Assembly (NCBI GenBank): GCA_041906185.1
Contig: JAYRJQ010000006.1
Span: forward strand, 124,001 to 188,000
Direction of reading: 5' to 3'
Source: Roseateles_B sp041906185
GTDB taxonomy: Bacteria > Pseudomonadota > Gammaproteobacteria > Burkholderiales > Burkholderiaceae_C
Length of the DNA: 64,000 bases
The notes beneath the pieces are model-generated. The model was not told the origin of the DNA and did not search any database. It saw only the letters and a list, made by a program, of their open reading frames with translations. Shown one piece after another: positions 37,507-47,037 of the stretch. Made by a program: the position numbers and the translations under genes. Numbering within the stretch: position 1 is the stretch's first letter; every line of letters starts with the position of its first letter.

Positions 37507-38198
37507 GCGCGCACTCCTTGCTTGGGGGTTTCTTGACGACGGACGATGTGCACCGGCTGCGGCGTGCCGGGCTTGCTCTGGCCGCGCGAGCTGCAGCCCT
37601 CGAAGGCGGCGGGCTCGACCCAGGCTTCGTCCAGGGGCTCATCGACGGTGATCTGCACGGCCTGCGGCGTTTCGCCGGCCAGCTCCAGCACGGCACCGAT
37701 GGCGGCCGCCCAGGGCTTCACGCCGCGCTTGATCAGCGCGCTGTGGATGGCGTTCAGGATGTGCGCCATCTCGGCCAGGAAGCCGGCCGCCAGCGCCGGG
37801 GGCTGCGTGGAGGCGAACTCCAGCACCACGGGCAGGTAGTCGGGAAGCTCCTTGGCATCGAAGAAGATGCCGGCGGACTCATAGGTCTTGGCCAGGTCGA
37901 CGAGGGCCGGGCCGCGTTCGCGCGAGTCGCCATGCACATGCTCGAACAGGTGCAGGCTGCTGGCGCGGCCGCGGTCGAAGGTCTCGACGTACTCCGATTG
38001 CAGCGAGAAGCGGTCGCGGCTCGCCATCCAGGCGATCAGCGCCTCCACTTCCTGCAGGCGCACGGCGCTCAGGGCCTTCTCCTGGCGCAGGGCGTCCAGC
38101 AGCTCGGGCAGGGCCGCCAGCATCTCGTCGCTGGGGTAGTCCAGCAGCCGCGCGAGCACGCGGCAGCTGAGGCTCATGGGCAGGGGTTTCTTGCTCAT
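37503..38198 (-). CDS. narJ: Nitrate reductase maturation chaperone NarJ
   Basis: The 231-residue helical protein matches NarJ, the dedicated chaperone needed for molybdenum-cofactor insertion and membrane docking of NarGH; it is not part of the final enzyme. Recognisable parts are LARLLDYPSDEMLAALPEL near the N-terminus and YVETFDRGRASSLHLFEHVHGDSRERGPALVDL, the signature HVHGDSRDRG-like segment. The C-terminus is rich in Pro, Gln and Arg. It lies 11 bp after narH. Confidence 0.95.
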   Translation of the reverse strand: MSKKPLPMSLSCRVLARLLDYPSDEMLAALPELLDALRQEKALSAVRLQEVEALIAWMASRDRFSLQSEYVETFDRGRASSLHLFEHVHGDSRERGPALVDLAKTYESAGIFFDAKELPDYLPVVLEFASTQPPALAAGFLAEMAHILNAIHSALIKRGVKPWAAAIGAVLELAGETPQAVQITVDEPLDEAWVEPAAFEGCSSRGQSKPGTPQPVHIVRRQETPKQGVRA

Positions 38199-38209
38199 GT
38201 GTCGCTCCC

Positions 38210-39733
38210 TCAGACCGTCGTCTTGATCGGGATGGTGCGCTTCTTGTCACCACCGAACAGGCTCGTCTCGGTCTGGCCGTCGGAGCAGCCGTTGCCGAAG
38301 CTGAAGCCGCAGCCGCCGCGCAGGTCGTAGGCGTTCTCGGCGTACTCGCGGTGCGTCGTCGGGATGACGAAGCGGTCCTCGTAGTTGGCGATGGCCATCA
38401 CCTGGTACATGTCCTCGACTTCGTTCTTCAGAAGACCGACCTGGTCCAGCACCGTCTTGTCCTCGACGCCGTCCACGTGCTTGCCGCGCTGGTAGGCGCG
38501 CATGGCCAGCATGCGTTCCAGTGCGCGCTCGACCGGCTTCACGTCACCGGCGGTGAGCATGTTGGCCAGGTACTGCACGGGGATGCGCAGCTGCTTGACG
38601 TCGGGGATCAGGCCGTTGACACCCACATGGCCGGCGTTGGCGGCGGCGCTGATGGGCGAGAGCGGCGGCACGTACCAGACCATGGGCAGCGTGCGGTACT
38701 CGGGGTGCAGCGGCAGCGCGACCTTCCAGTCCACGGCCATCTTGTAGACCGGGCTCTTGCGGGCCGCGATCAGCCAGGCTTCGGGCACGCCGTCCTTGCG
38801 GGCCTGTTCGATCACGGCCGGGTCGTTCGGGTCCAGGAAGATGTCCAGCTGCGCCTGGTAGAGCGCCTTGTCGTCCTCGATGGAGGCGGCCTGCTCGATG
38901 CGGTCGGCGTCGTACAGCAGCACGCCCAGATAGCGGATGCGGCCCACGCAGGTTTCGGAGCAGACGGTCGGCTGGCCCGATTCGATGCGGGGGTAGCAGA
39001 ACACGCACTTCTCGGCCTTGCCGCTCTGCCAGTTGTAGTAGATCTTCTTGTAGGGGCAGCCCGAGACGCACATGCGCCAGCCGCGGCACTTGTCCTGGTC
39101 GATCAGGACGATGCCGTCTTCCTCGCGCTTGTAGATCGAGCCCGAGGGGCAGGAGGCCACGCACGCCGGGTTGAGGCAGTGCTCGCACAGGCGCGGCAGG
39201 TACATCATGAAGGTGTTCTCGAACTGGCCGTAGATCTCCTTCTGCACGTTCTCGAAGTTGGCGTCCTTGCTGCGCTTCGAGAATTCACCGCCGAGGATTT
39301 CCTCCCAGTTCGGGCCCCACTGGATCTTCTCCATGCGCTGGCCCGTGATCAGGCTGCGCGGGCGCGCGGTGGGCGCGGCCTTGGACTTTGGCGCCGACTG
39401 CAGATGGTCGTAGTCGAAGGTGAAGGGCTCGTAGTAGTCGTCGATCTCGGGCAGGTTCGGGTTGGCGAACAGCCGCATCAGCAGCTTCCACTTGCCGCCC
39501 TGGCGCGGCACGATGCTGCCGTCGCTCTTGCGCATCCAGCCGCCGTGCCAGCGGTCCTGGTTCTCCCATTCCTTGGGATAGCCGATGCCGGGCTTCGATT
39601 CGACGTTGTTGAACCACGCGTACTCCATGCCGGAGCGGTTGGTCCAGACGTTCTTGCAGGTGACGGAGCAAGTGTGGCAACCAATGCACTTGTCCAGGTT
39701 CAGCACCATGCCGATTTGTGCGCGAACTTTCAT
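38210..39733 (-). CDS. narH: Respiratory nitrate reductase beta subunit (iron-sulphur)
   Basis: The 507-residue electron-transfer subunit carries four Cys groups: CIGCHTCSVTCKNVW at the N-terminus, CEHCLNPACVASCP, CRGWRMCVSGCP (Trp replacing a Cys, as in the 3Fe-4S site of NarH), and CVFCYPR with CSETCVGRIRYLG. It links the NarI haems to NarG. Unlike many nar operons, a 146-bp gap precedes it after narG. AAGGAG-like sequence precedes the ATG at 39733. Confidence 0.97.
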   Translation of the reverse strand: MKVRAQIGMVLNLDKCIGCHTCSVTCKNVWTNRSGMEYAWFNNVESKPGIGYPKEWENQDRWHGGWMRKSDGSIVPRQGGKWKLLMRLFANPNLPEIDDYYEPFTFDYDHLQSAPKSKAAPTARPRSLITGQRMEKIQWGPNWEEILGGEFSKRSKDANFENVQKEIYGQFENTFMMYLPRLCEHCLNPACVASCPSGSIYKREEDGIVLIDQDKCRGWRMCVSGCPYKKIYYNWQSGKAEKCVFCYPRIESGQPTVCSETCVGRIRYLGVLLYDADRIEQAASIEDDKALYQAQLDIFLDPNDPAVIEQARKDGVPEAWLIAARKSPVYKMAVDWKVALPLHPEYRTLPMVWYVPPLSPISAAANAGHVGVNGLIPDVKQLRIPVQYLANMLTAGDVKPVERALERMLAMRAYQRGKHVDGVEDKTVLDQVGLLKNEVEDMYQVMAIANYEDRFVIPTTHREYAENAYDLRGGCGFSFGNGCSDGQTETSLFGGDKKRTIPIKTTV

Positions 39734-39879
39734 CGCGGAACTCCTTGTCTTTCAGATCGCTGAGTCAGTTCCGAAGGCCTCGGGAGAGGACGCTTCGTCA
39801 AAAGGAAGGAAGGAGCTAGCAAACCGCGCCCTCCCCCGTGCCGTCGAAAACTGGATGTCCATGGGATGAGCCTGGCGGG
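39734..39879 (-). promoter_or_regulatory. narG-narH intergenic spacer with repeat elements
   Basis: This 146-bp gap is long for a junction that is usually tight. It contains GGAACT (39737-39742) and its inverse AGTTCC (39767-39772), the 11-bp AGTTCCGAAGG (39767-39777) that also occurs in the narK1 leader, and GAGCTAGC near 39811. It could hold an internal promoter or mRNA-processing site. No terminator is evident. Confidence 0.4.
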
Positions 39880-42800
39880 TCAGGCTGCGTGGTGGCCCGA
39901 CTCTTCGTCGAGCCAGTCCACCTTGGCCATCTTGCGCACCAGCACGAATTCATCGCGGTTGGTGCCGATCGTTCCGTAGTAGTTGAAGCCGTAGCTCAGC
40001 TGCGCGTAGCCGCCGATCATGTGCGTGGGCTTGGTGACGATGCGGGTCACCGAGTTGTGGATGCCCCCGCGCGTGCCGGTGATCTCGGCGCCCGGCGTGT
40101 TGATGATCTTTTCCTGCGAGTGATACATGAGCGTCATGCCCTGGTTCACGCGCTGGCTGACCACCGCACGCGCCGCGATGGCGCCGTTGCTGTTGAAGAG
40201 CTCGACCCAGTCGTTGTCCTCGATGCCGGCGTCCTTCGCGTCCTCTTCCGACAGCCACACCACCGAGCCGCCGCGGTTGAGCGTCAGCATCATCAGGTTG
40301 TCGCTGTAGGTCGAGTGGATGCCCCACTTCTGGTGCGGCGTGATGAAGTTCAGCGCGATCTCCTTGTGACCGTTGGGCTTCTTGCCCTGCACCTCGTACA
40401 GGGTCTTCAAGTCCACCGGCGGGCGATAGCTGCTGAAGCCCTCGCCGAAGGCCTGCATCCAGGGGTGGTCCTGGTAGAACTGCTGGCGGCCCGTGAGGGT
40501 GCGCCATGGGATCAGCTCGTGCACGTTCGTGTAGCCGGCGTTGTAGGACACCTTCTCGCTCTCGAGGCCGGACCAGGTCGGCGAGGAGATGATCTTGCGC
40601 GGCTGCGCCTGGATGTCGCGGAAGCGGATCTTCTCGTCCTCGCGATGCAGGGCCAGGTGGGCGTGCTCGCGGCCGGTCTGCTGGGACAGCGCGTCCCAGG
40701 CCTTGACCGCCACGTGGCCATTGGTCTCGGGGGCCAGCATCAGCACCACCTCGGTGGCGTCGATGTCGCTCTCGATCTTCGGCATGCCCTTCGTGACGCC
40801 TTCGTCGCGCACCAGGCCGTTGAGTTCGCCCAGCTGCTCGACCTCGGTCTTGGTGTCCCAGCCGATGCCCTTGCCGCCGTTGCCGGCCTTGTTCATCAGG
40901 GGGCCGAGGGCGGTGAAGCGCTTGTACAGGTTCGGGTAGTCGCGCTCGACCACCGCAATCTGCGGCGCCGTCTTGCCCGGGATGAGGTCGCACTCGCCCT
41001 TCTTCCATTCCTTCACGTCGAAGGGCTGGGCCAGCTCGGCGGGGCTGTCATGCATCAGCGGGGTCAGCACGACTTCCTTCTCGACGCCCAGGTGACCGAC
41101 GCACAGCTCGGACACGCGCTTGGCAAAGCCCTTGTAGATCTCCCAGTCGCTGCGGGCCTGCCAGGCCGGATCCACCGCGGTGGACAGCGGGTGGATGAAG
41201 GGGTGCATGTCGCTGGTGTTGAGGTCGTTCTTCTCGTACCAGGTGGCGGTGGGCAGCACAATGTCCGAGTAGAGGCAGGTCGTGCTCATGCGGAAGTCCA
41301 GCGTGACCAGCAGGTCCAGCTTGCCCTCGGGGGCCTGGTCGTGCCAGACCACTTCCTCGGGCTTGGCGTCACCCTTGCCCAGGTCCTTGCCCTGCACGCC
41401 GTTGGTGGTGCCCAGCAGGTGCTTGAGGAAGTACTCGTGGCCCTTGCCGGACGAGCCGAGGATGTTGGAGCGCCACACGAACATGTTGCGCGGCCAGTTG
41501 TCCGGATGGTCCGGATCCTCGCAGCTCATGCGCAGCTGGCCTTCCTGCAGCGCCTTGACCGCGTAGTCCTTGGCATCGAGGCCCAGCGCCTGCGCCGTCT
41601 TCACGACCTCGATGGGATTGGTCTGCAGCTGCGGCGCGCTCGGCAGCCAGCCCATGCGCTCGGCACGCACGTTGTAGTCGATCAGGCTGCCGCCGAACTT
41701 GGACTTGTCGGCCAGCGGCGAGAGCACTTCCTGCACGTCCAGCTTCTCGTAGCGCCACTGGTCGGTGTGGGCGTAGAAGAAGCTCGTGGAGTTCATCTGG
41801 CGCGGCGGGCGGATCCAGTCCAGCGCGAAGGCCAGGGCCGTCCAGCCGGTCTGCGGGCGCAGCTTTTCCTGGCCCACGTAATGTGCCCAGCCACCGCCGG
41901 TCTGCCCGATGCAGCCGCACATCATCAGCATGTTGATGATGCCGCGGTAGTTCATGTCGCAGTGGTACCAGTGGTTCATCGCGGCGCCGATGATCACCAT
42001 CGAGCGGCCACGCGTCTTGTCCGCGTTGTCGGCGAACTCGCGCGCCACGGTGGTGATCTGCTCGCGCTTCACGCCGGTGATGTGCTCGGCCCAGGCGGGG
42101 GTGTAGGGCTTGTTGTCGTCGTAGCTCTTGGGGCAGTCGTCACCCAGGCCGCGGTCGACGCCGTACTGCGCCACCTGCAGGTCGAAGACGGTGGCCACCA
42201 GCACCTCGCCGGCGTCCTCGTGCTTGCCCAGCTTCAGGCGCTGCACCGGCACCTTGCGGGCCAGCACGTCCTGCTGCTTGTTGGCGGTGAACTGCGGGGA
42301 CTCGATGCCGCCGAAGTAGGGGAAGCCGACTTCCGCGATCTCGTGCTGCGGCTCCTTGGCCTCCAGCAGCGAGAGGCGCAGGGTGACGTCGCTGTCACCG
42401 CGGGCTTCCTTGTTCTCGAGGTTCCACTTGCCGAGGTCGTCGCGCTCACTGGAACCCCAGCGGAAGCCGATGGAGCCGTTGGGCACCACGACCTTGCCGT
42501 CCTGGTCGAAGGCCAGCGTCTTCCAGTCCGGGTTGTTGTCCTGGCCCAGCTTGCCGCCGAAGTCGCTCGCGCGCAGGTAGCGGTCCGGCACCAGCAGCGT
42601 GCGGCCGTCCGGCGTCGTGGTCTTCTTCAGCTGCACCAGCAGCGGCAGGTCGGTGTAGCGGCGCGCGTAGTCGTCGAAGTAGGCGCTGCGCTTGTCGAAG
42701 TAGAACTCCTTGAAGATCACATGGCCCATGGCCATGGCGATCGCCGCATCGGTGCCCTGCTTCGGGTGCATCCAGATGTCGGCCAGCTTGGAGATCTCGG

Positions 42801-43656
42801 CGTAGTCCGGCGTGATGGCGACGGTCTTCGTGCCCTTGTAGCGGACCTCGGTGAAGAAGTGCGCGTCCGGCGTGCGGGTCTGGGGCACGTTGGAGCCCCA
42901 GGCGATGATGTAGTTGCTGTTGTACCAGTCCGCGCTTTCGGGCACGTCGGTCTGCTCGCCCCAGATCTGCGGGCTGGCCGGCGGGAGGTCGCAGTACCAG
43001 TCGTAGAAGCTCATGCACACGCCGCCCAGCAGGCTCAGGTAGCGGCTGCCCGCGGCGTAGCTGATCATGGACATCGCCGGGATGGGCGAGAAGCCGATCA
43101 CGCGGTCCGGGCCATGCTTCTTGACGGTGTAGATGTTGGCGCTGGCGATGATGTCGTTGACTTCGTCCCAGCTGGCGCGCACGAAGCCGCCAAGGCCGCG
43201 TTCCTGCTGCCATTCACGGCGGGCGTCCTGGTTCTCGACGATGTTGGTCCAGGCGTCCACCGGGCTCTTGGCCACGGCGCGTGCGGCGCGCCAGTGCTTG
43301 AGCAGCGAACCCCGCACCATCGGGTACTTCACGCGGTTGGCGCTGTAGAGGTACCAGCTGTAGGACGCGCCGCGGGCACAGCCGCGCGGCTCGTGATTGG
43401 GCAGGTCCGGGCGGGTGCGCGGGTAGTCCGTCTGCTGGGTTTCCCAGGTGACGATGCCGCCCTTCACGTAGATCTTCCACGAGCAGGAGCCCGTGCAGTT
43501 CGTGCCGTGAGTGGAGCGCACGATCTTGTCGTGGGCCCAGCGGTTGCGGTAGGCGTCTTCCCAGGTGCGGTCTTCGCCGGTGACGCGGCCGTGGCCGTCG
43601 GCGAAGTCCTCCTTGGGCTGGGCGAAGTAGCTCAGTCGGTCGAGAAAGTGGCTCAT
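39880..43656 (-). CDS. narG: Respiratory nitrate reductase alpha subunit (molybdoenzyme)
   Basis: The 1258-residue catalytic subunit reduces nitrate to nitrite on the cytoplasmic face using a bis-MGD molybdenum cofactor. The N-terminal iron-sulphur site has the His-Cys3 pattern (HGTNCTGSCSWKIYVKGG, RGCARGAS). The segment ESADWYNSNYIIAWGSN near residue 220 is where the molybdenum-coordinating Asp lies in NarG. No twin-arginine export signal is needed or seen beyond the usual vestigial N-terminus (SHFLDRLSYF). Length matches family members. It is preceded by narK2 after 90 bp. Confidence 0.98.
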   Translation of the reverse strand: MSHFLDRLSYFAQPKEDFADGHGRVTGEDRTWEDAYRNRWAHDKIVRSTHGTNCTGSCSWKIYVKGGIVTWETQQTDYPRTRPDLPNHEPRGCARGASYSWYLYSANRVKYPMVRGSLLKHWRAARAVAKSPVDAWTNIVENQDARREWQQERGLGGFVRASWDEVNDIIASANIYTVKKHGPDRVIGFSPIPAMSMISYAAGSRYLSLLGGVCMSFYDWYCDLPPASPQIWGEQTDVPESADWYNSNYIIAWGSNVPQTRTPDAHFFTEVRYKGTKTVAITPDYAEISKLADIWMHPKQGTDAAIAMAMGHVIFKEFYFDKRSAYFDDYARRYTDLPLLVQLKKTTTPDGRTLLVPDRYLRASDFGGKLGQDNNPDWKTLAFDQDGKVVVPNGSIGFRWGSSERDDLGKWNLENKEARGDSDVTLRLSLLEAKEPQHEIAEVGFPYFGGIESPQFTANKQQDVLARKVPVQRLKLGKHEDAGEVLVATVFDLQVAQYGVDRGLGDDCPKSYDDNKPYTPAWAEHITGVKREQITTVAREFADNADKTRGRSMVIIGAAMNHWYHCDMNYRGIINMLMMCGCIGQTGGGWAHYVGQEKLRPQTGWTALAFALDWIRPPRQMNSTSFFYAHTDQWRYEKLDVQEVLSPLADKSKFGGSLIDYNVRAERMGWLPSAPQLQTNPIEVVKTAQALGLDAKDYAVKALQEGQLRMSCEDPDHPDNWPRNMFVWRSNILGSSGKGHEYFLKHLLGTTNGVQGKDLGKGDAKPEEVVWHDQAPEGKLDLLVTLDFRMSTTCLYSDIVLPTATWYEKNDLNTSDMHPFIHPLSTAVDPAWQARSDWEIYKGFAKRVSELCVGHLGVEKEVVLTPLMHDSPAELAQPFDVKEWKKGECDLIPGKTAPQIAVVERDYPNLYKRFTALGPLMNKAGNGGKGIGWDTKTEVEQLGELNGLVRDEGVTKGMPKIESDIDATEVVLMLAPETNGHVAVKAWDALSQQTGREHAHLALHREDEKIRFRDIQAQPRKIISSPTWSGLESEKVSYNAGYTNVHELIPWRTLTGRQQFYQDHPWMQAFGEGFSSYRPPVDLKTLYEVQGKKPNGHKEIALNFITPHQKWGIHSTYSDNLMMLTLNRGGSVVWLSEEDAKDAGIEDNDWVELFNSNGAIAARAVVSQRVNQGMTLMYHSQEKIINTPGAEITGTRGGIHNSVTRIVTKPTHMIGGYAQLSYGFNYYGTIGTNRDEFVLVRKMAKVDWLDEESGHHAA

Positions 43657-43746
43657 ACGATGATCCTGTGGTTTCGGGGTGCGGCCGGCGTCTTCGTGGG
43701 AGCGCCGGCCTGCGAAGTCGGGGAGGTTCGAGGCCTCAGGGGTTCG

Positions 43747-45402
43747 TCAGGGGTTCTTCACGTAGGCCTTGGGGCGCAGGTAGAACCACCAGTTCAGCAC
43801 CAGGCACACGGCGTAGAAGACGGAGAAGCCGTAGAAGGCGAGCTGCGGCGTGCCGGCCTTGATCTGCTGGCCGATCAGCACCGGGGCGATGAAGGCGCCG
43901 TAGGCGGCGACGGCCGAGGTCCAGCCCAGCACGGGGCCGGCCTGCTGGCGGTCGAAGATGAAGCCCACGCTGCGGAAGGTCGAGCCGTTGCCGACGCCGC
44001 TGGCCGCGAAGAGCAGCACGAAGAGGCCCATGAACATGGGGAAGTACTGCTCCGGCGTGGCCGAGCCGTAGGCCTGCATCATCACGTAGCCAACCGCGGC
44101 GGAGGCCACGACCATGATGGCCGAGATGACCTGCGTGACGATGGAGCCGCCGACCTTGTCGGAGATCCAGCCGCCGATGGGGCGCACGGCGGCGCCGACG
44201 AAGGGGCCGATCCAGGCGTAGGTCAGTGCGGACGGGGCGTTGGGATTCTTCAGCGTGTGTTGCATCACACCGGCGGCATCCGGGGCGTGGATGAAGCCGA
44301 AGATCACGGTGATGGCCAGCGGCAGGGCCATCGAGAAGCCGATGAAGCTGCCGAAGGTCACGACGTACAGCGCCGTCATGCTCCAGGTGTGCTTGTTCTT
44401 GAAGATCTCGAACTGCTTGGCGACGTTCTCCTTCATGGTGCCGAAGGCGGCCAGCTTCATCACGACCAGCGCGGCGATGATGTCCAGCGGGATCGCGACC
44501 CACATGTTCAGAAGACCCAGACCGGTCGGTGCCGGCAGGTAGAGGTACAGCATGCCGATCGAGGGCACGAAGGCGAGCGAGTACAGGTAGGTGATCTTCA
44601 GGAAGGCGCTGATGGGCGAGCCACTGTTCGGCGTCACCGTCTTCAGGTTGTTCATGCCGAACCAGCACAGCACGGCCAGGGGCGCCAGGGACAGCACCCA
44701 GGCGAAGCCGGCGTTCTGGATGTAGGTGGGCGTGCCCGCCTTGATCTTGCCGAAGATCCAGCCGCTGTCCTTGATCAGCGCCTTGGCCTCGCCGCCGAAG
44801 GCGCCGAACAGGCCCACGGTCATCACCAGCGGGATCACGATCTGCATGGTCGTGACGCCGAAGTTGCCCAGGCCGGCATTGAGGCCGAGGGCCGTGCCCT
44901 GCAGGCGCTTGGGGAAGAAGGTGCTGATGTTGGACATCGACGAGGCGAAGTTGCCGCCGCCCACGCCGGACCACAGCGCCATCAGCTGGAAGACCCACAG
45001 CGGCCACTCGGGGTGCTGCAGCGCGATGCCCGTGCCGATGGCCGGGGCCAGCAGCATGGCCGTGGTCAGGAAGATGGTGTTGCGGCCACCGGCCATGCGG
45101 ATCAGGAAGGAGGCCGGGATGCGCATGGTGGCGCCGGAGATCCCGGCGATGGCCGTCAGCGTGAAGAGCTCGGCCTGGCTGAAGGGGAAGCCGAGGTTGA
45201 GCATCTGCACGGTGATGATGCCCCACATGCCCCAGACCGCGAAGCCGCACAGCAGCGCGGGGATCGAGATCCAGAGGTTGCGGTAGGCGATCTTGCTGCC
45301 GGTCTTGGCCCAGAACTGCTCGTCCTCGGGACGCCAGTCCTGGATGTCGGCGCCGCTGCCGCCCTGGGCAGCCGGCACGCCGGGATGGGTGGTGGTGTTC
45401 AT
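43747..45402 (-). CDS. narK2: Nitrate/nitrite transporter, NarK2 type
   Basis: The 551-residue MFS protein is the longer of two nitrate-porter genes here. It has an N-terminal cytoplasmic extension of about 50 residues and twelve helices. Nitrate signatures are GGGNFASSMSNISTFFPKRL and GNGSTFRSVGFIF. Type II porters are usually nitrite/nitrate antiporters serving respiration. It lies 34 bp after narK1, and narG follows 90 bp later, matching the narK1K2GHJI order of many beta- and gammaproteobacterial denitrifiers. Confidence 0.93.
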   Translation of the reverse strand: MNTTTHPGVPAAQGGSGADIQDWRPEDEQFWAKTGSKIAYRNLWISIPALLCGFAVWGMWGIITVQMLNLGFPFSQAELFTLTAIAGISGATMRIPASFLIRMAGGRNTIFLTTAMLLAPAIGTGIALQHPEWPLWVFQLMALWSGVGGGNFASSMSNISTFFPKRLQGTALGLNAGLGNFGVTTMQIVIPLVMTVGLFGAFGGEAKALIKDSGWIFGKIKAGTPTYIQNAGFAWVLSLAPLAVLCWFGMNNLKTVTPNSGSPISAFLKITYLYSLAFVPSIGMLYLYLPAPTGLGLLNMWVAIPLDIIAALVVMKLAAFGTMKENVAKQFEIFKNKHTWSMTALYVVTFGSFIGFSMALPLAITVIFGFIHAPDAAGVMQHTLKNPNAPSALTYAWIGPFVGAAVRPIGGWISDKVGGSIVTQVISAIMVVASAAVGYVMMQAYGSATPEQYFPMFMGLFVLLFAASGVGNGSTFRSVGFIFDRQQAGPVLGWTSAVAAYGAFIAPVLIGQQIKAGTPQLAFYGFSVFYAVCLVLNWWFYLRPKAYVKNP

Positions 45403-45436
45403 GACAACTCCTGGAAAGTCGGGGCGGTCCGCGCGC

Positions 45437-46726
45437 TCAGCGGGCGAAGGACTGCGAGATGGGCGACAGCGGGGCGTTCTTGCCCATCACCTCGGTCTTG
45501 CGGACTTCGGTCCAGTACATCCAGATCAGCGAGACCCAGACCACGCCGTACATCAGCATGAAGCAGCTCGAGCGCACGCCGGTGACGTCCATGAGCAGGC
45601 CGAAGAGGATGGGCAGGATGAAGCCGCCCAGGCCGCCGGCCAGGCCGACGATGCCGCTGATGGTGCCGATGTTGGCGCCGTAGTCGTCGCTGATGTACTT
45701 GAAGACGCTGGCCTTGCCGAAGGCCCAGGCCACGCCGAGGATGGCCATCAGGCCGGTGAAGCCGTAGACGTTCAGACCGACGTGGAAGCTGCGCGCGCCG
45801 TTGACGGTCTGGATGGTGAAATCGGTCTGCGGGTAGGACAGCAGGAACAGGCAGATCCAGCTCACCCACATCACCCACCAGGTGACGCTGTGCGCGCCGT
45901 ACTTGTCGCTCAGCCAGCCGCCGATGGCACGCAGCACGCCGCCGGGCAGCGAGAAGCAGGCTGCCAGCAGCGCGGCGACGCGGATGTCGAGGCCGTACTC
46001 GCCGACGTAGTACTGCACCATCCACAGGCTCAGCGCCACATAGCCGCCGAAGACGATGGAGTAGTACTGGCAGTACTTCAGCACCTTGGGGTCCTTCAGC
46101 GCCTTGAGCTGCGAGACGAAGCTGGCGTTGCTCACGACCACGTGCTTGTCGTCGTGGTAGCTGAAGAACCAGAACAGGATGGCCGTGCCCAGCAGCACCG
46201 CGGCATAGACGTGCGGCACCATGGCCCAACCGAAGGCCACGACGAGGCCCGGGGCCACGAACTTGTTGACGGCCGCACCGGAGTTGCCGGCACCGAAGAC
46301 GCCCATCGCGAAGCCCTGGCGCTGCTTGGGGAACCAGCGGGCCACATAGGGCGTGCCCACCGAGAAGGACCCGCCCGCCATGCCCACGAAGAGGCCGATG
46401 ACCAGGAAGTGCCAGTAGGCCGTGGCGTAGGCCATCAGCCAGATGGGGATCACGCAGGCCAGCATCAGGCTGAAGAAGACGATGCGGCCACCGAACTTGT
46501 CGGTCCAGATGCCCAGCGGCACGCGGATCAGCGAGCCGGTGAGCACGGGCGTGGCCGTCAGCAGGCCGAACTCGGTGGCGTTCAGGCCCAGCTGCTTCTT
46601 GATGGGAATGCCGATGACGCCGAACATCATCCAGACCATGAAGCAGACCGTGAACGCGAGGGTGCTGACGATCAGCACCGAGAGCGCGCGGCCACCAGCA
46701 GGCCGGGGCGCAGTGGAATCAGACAT
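45437..46726 (-). CDS. narK1: Nitrate transporter, NarK1 type (first gene of the nar operon)
   Basis: The ATG at 46726 was chosen because AGGAG lies eight bases upstream; extra upstream residues lack family similarity. The 429-residue MFS protein has twelve helices and type I signatures: GGSFSVGTPYVARWFPKQRQG in the first half and GVLRAIGGWLSDKYG in the second. Type I NarK proteins import nitrate with protons to start respiration. As first gene it carries the main promoter region, with an FNR-like box at 46880 and an inverted repeat at 46816-46845. Confidence 0.94.
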   Translation of the reverse strand: MSDSTAPRPAGGRALSVLIVSTLAFTVCFMVWMMFGVIGIPIKKQLGLNATEFGLLTATPVLTGSLIRVPLGIWTDKFGGRIVFFSLMLACVIPIWLMAYATAYWHFLVIGLFVGMAGGSFSVGTPYVARWFPKQRQGFAMGVFGAGNSGAAVNKFVAPGLVVAFGWAMVPHVYAAVLLGTAILFWFFSYHDDKHVVVSNASFVSQLKALKDPKVLKYCQYYSIVFGGYVALSLWMVQYYVGEYGLDIRVAALLAACFSLPGGVLRAIGGWLSDKYGAHSVTWWVMWVSWICLFLLSYPQTDFTIQTVNGARSFHVGLNVYGFTGLMAILGVAWAFGKASVFKYISDDYGANIGTISGIVGLAGGLGGFILPILFGLLMDVTGVRSSCFMLMYGVVWVSLIWMYWTEVRKTEVMGKNAPLSPISQSFAR

Positions 46727-46815
46727 GGACGGGCTCCTTTTTTCCATGTCGCTACTGTGGCCAAAGGGGGCGTTCGCGAACATCCTTCAGTGGAGCCAAG
46801 CCGCCGGCTGCACAA

Positions 46816-46855
46816 GAACTAGCCGCGTCAGCCGGGCGCTAGTTCCGAAGGAGTA
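46816..46855 (-). promoter_or_regulatory. Inverted repeat and NarL-like heptamer in the narK1 leader
   Basis: GAACTAGC (46816-46823) and GCTAGTTC (46838-46845) form a perfect 8-bp inverted repeat with a 14-base spacer. Directly beside it, TACTCCT (minus strand, 46855-46849) matches the NarL heptamer TACYYMT and is followed by TC and a 5-of-7 inverse heptamer (GGAACTA), close to the 7-2-7 layout. The repeat may be an operator or a stem-loop near the 5' end of the mRNA. Confidence 0.5.
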
Positions 46856-46879
46856 GTCCACCTGGAGAATGGCCCGCCC

Positions 46880-46893
46880 TTGCGCTGGATCAA
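46880..46893 (-). promoter_or_regulatory. FNR-like box for narK1
   Basis: TTGCG-CTGG-ATCAA has one perfect and one 3-of-5 FNR half-site. Its centre (46886.5) puts a class II start point near 46845, with only a weak -10 (ACTACT). The ATG of narK1 would then be about 120 bases downstream. Confidence 0.5.
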
Positions 46894-47037
46894 GGTGCCG
46901 TGGCCAAAGTCACCCTCGCGCCGCTGTCAAGAACCGTCACAAAGCGCATACGCAAGCGCCACTGACGCCGGCGGGCCCGACGAACAGAATTCTTTCCATG
47001 CCGCGAATGTTTCGCAGCAAGCAAAGGAGAGAACGCC

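Larger units (their letters stand above)
46727..47037. other. 311-bp divergent nar / outer-membrane-protein intergenic region
   Basis: No gene is supported. The half toward narK1 holds the inverted repeat and FNR-like box described separately. The half toward the outer-membrane protein ends in AGGAGAG just before the ATG at 47038; no clear -35/-10 pair was found there. Confidence 0.5.

Noticed and set aside
39838..45561. Plus-strand open frame of 1907 residues opposite narG and narK2
   Set aside because: It is a long antisense shadow created by G+C-rich codon bias. The minus strand codes for well-conserved narG, narK2 and part of narK1, and the plus product has His/Val/Gly-rich nonsense composition.
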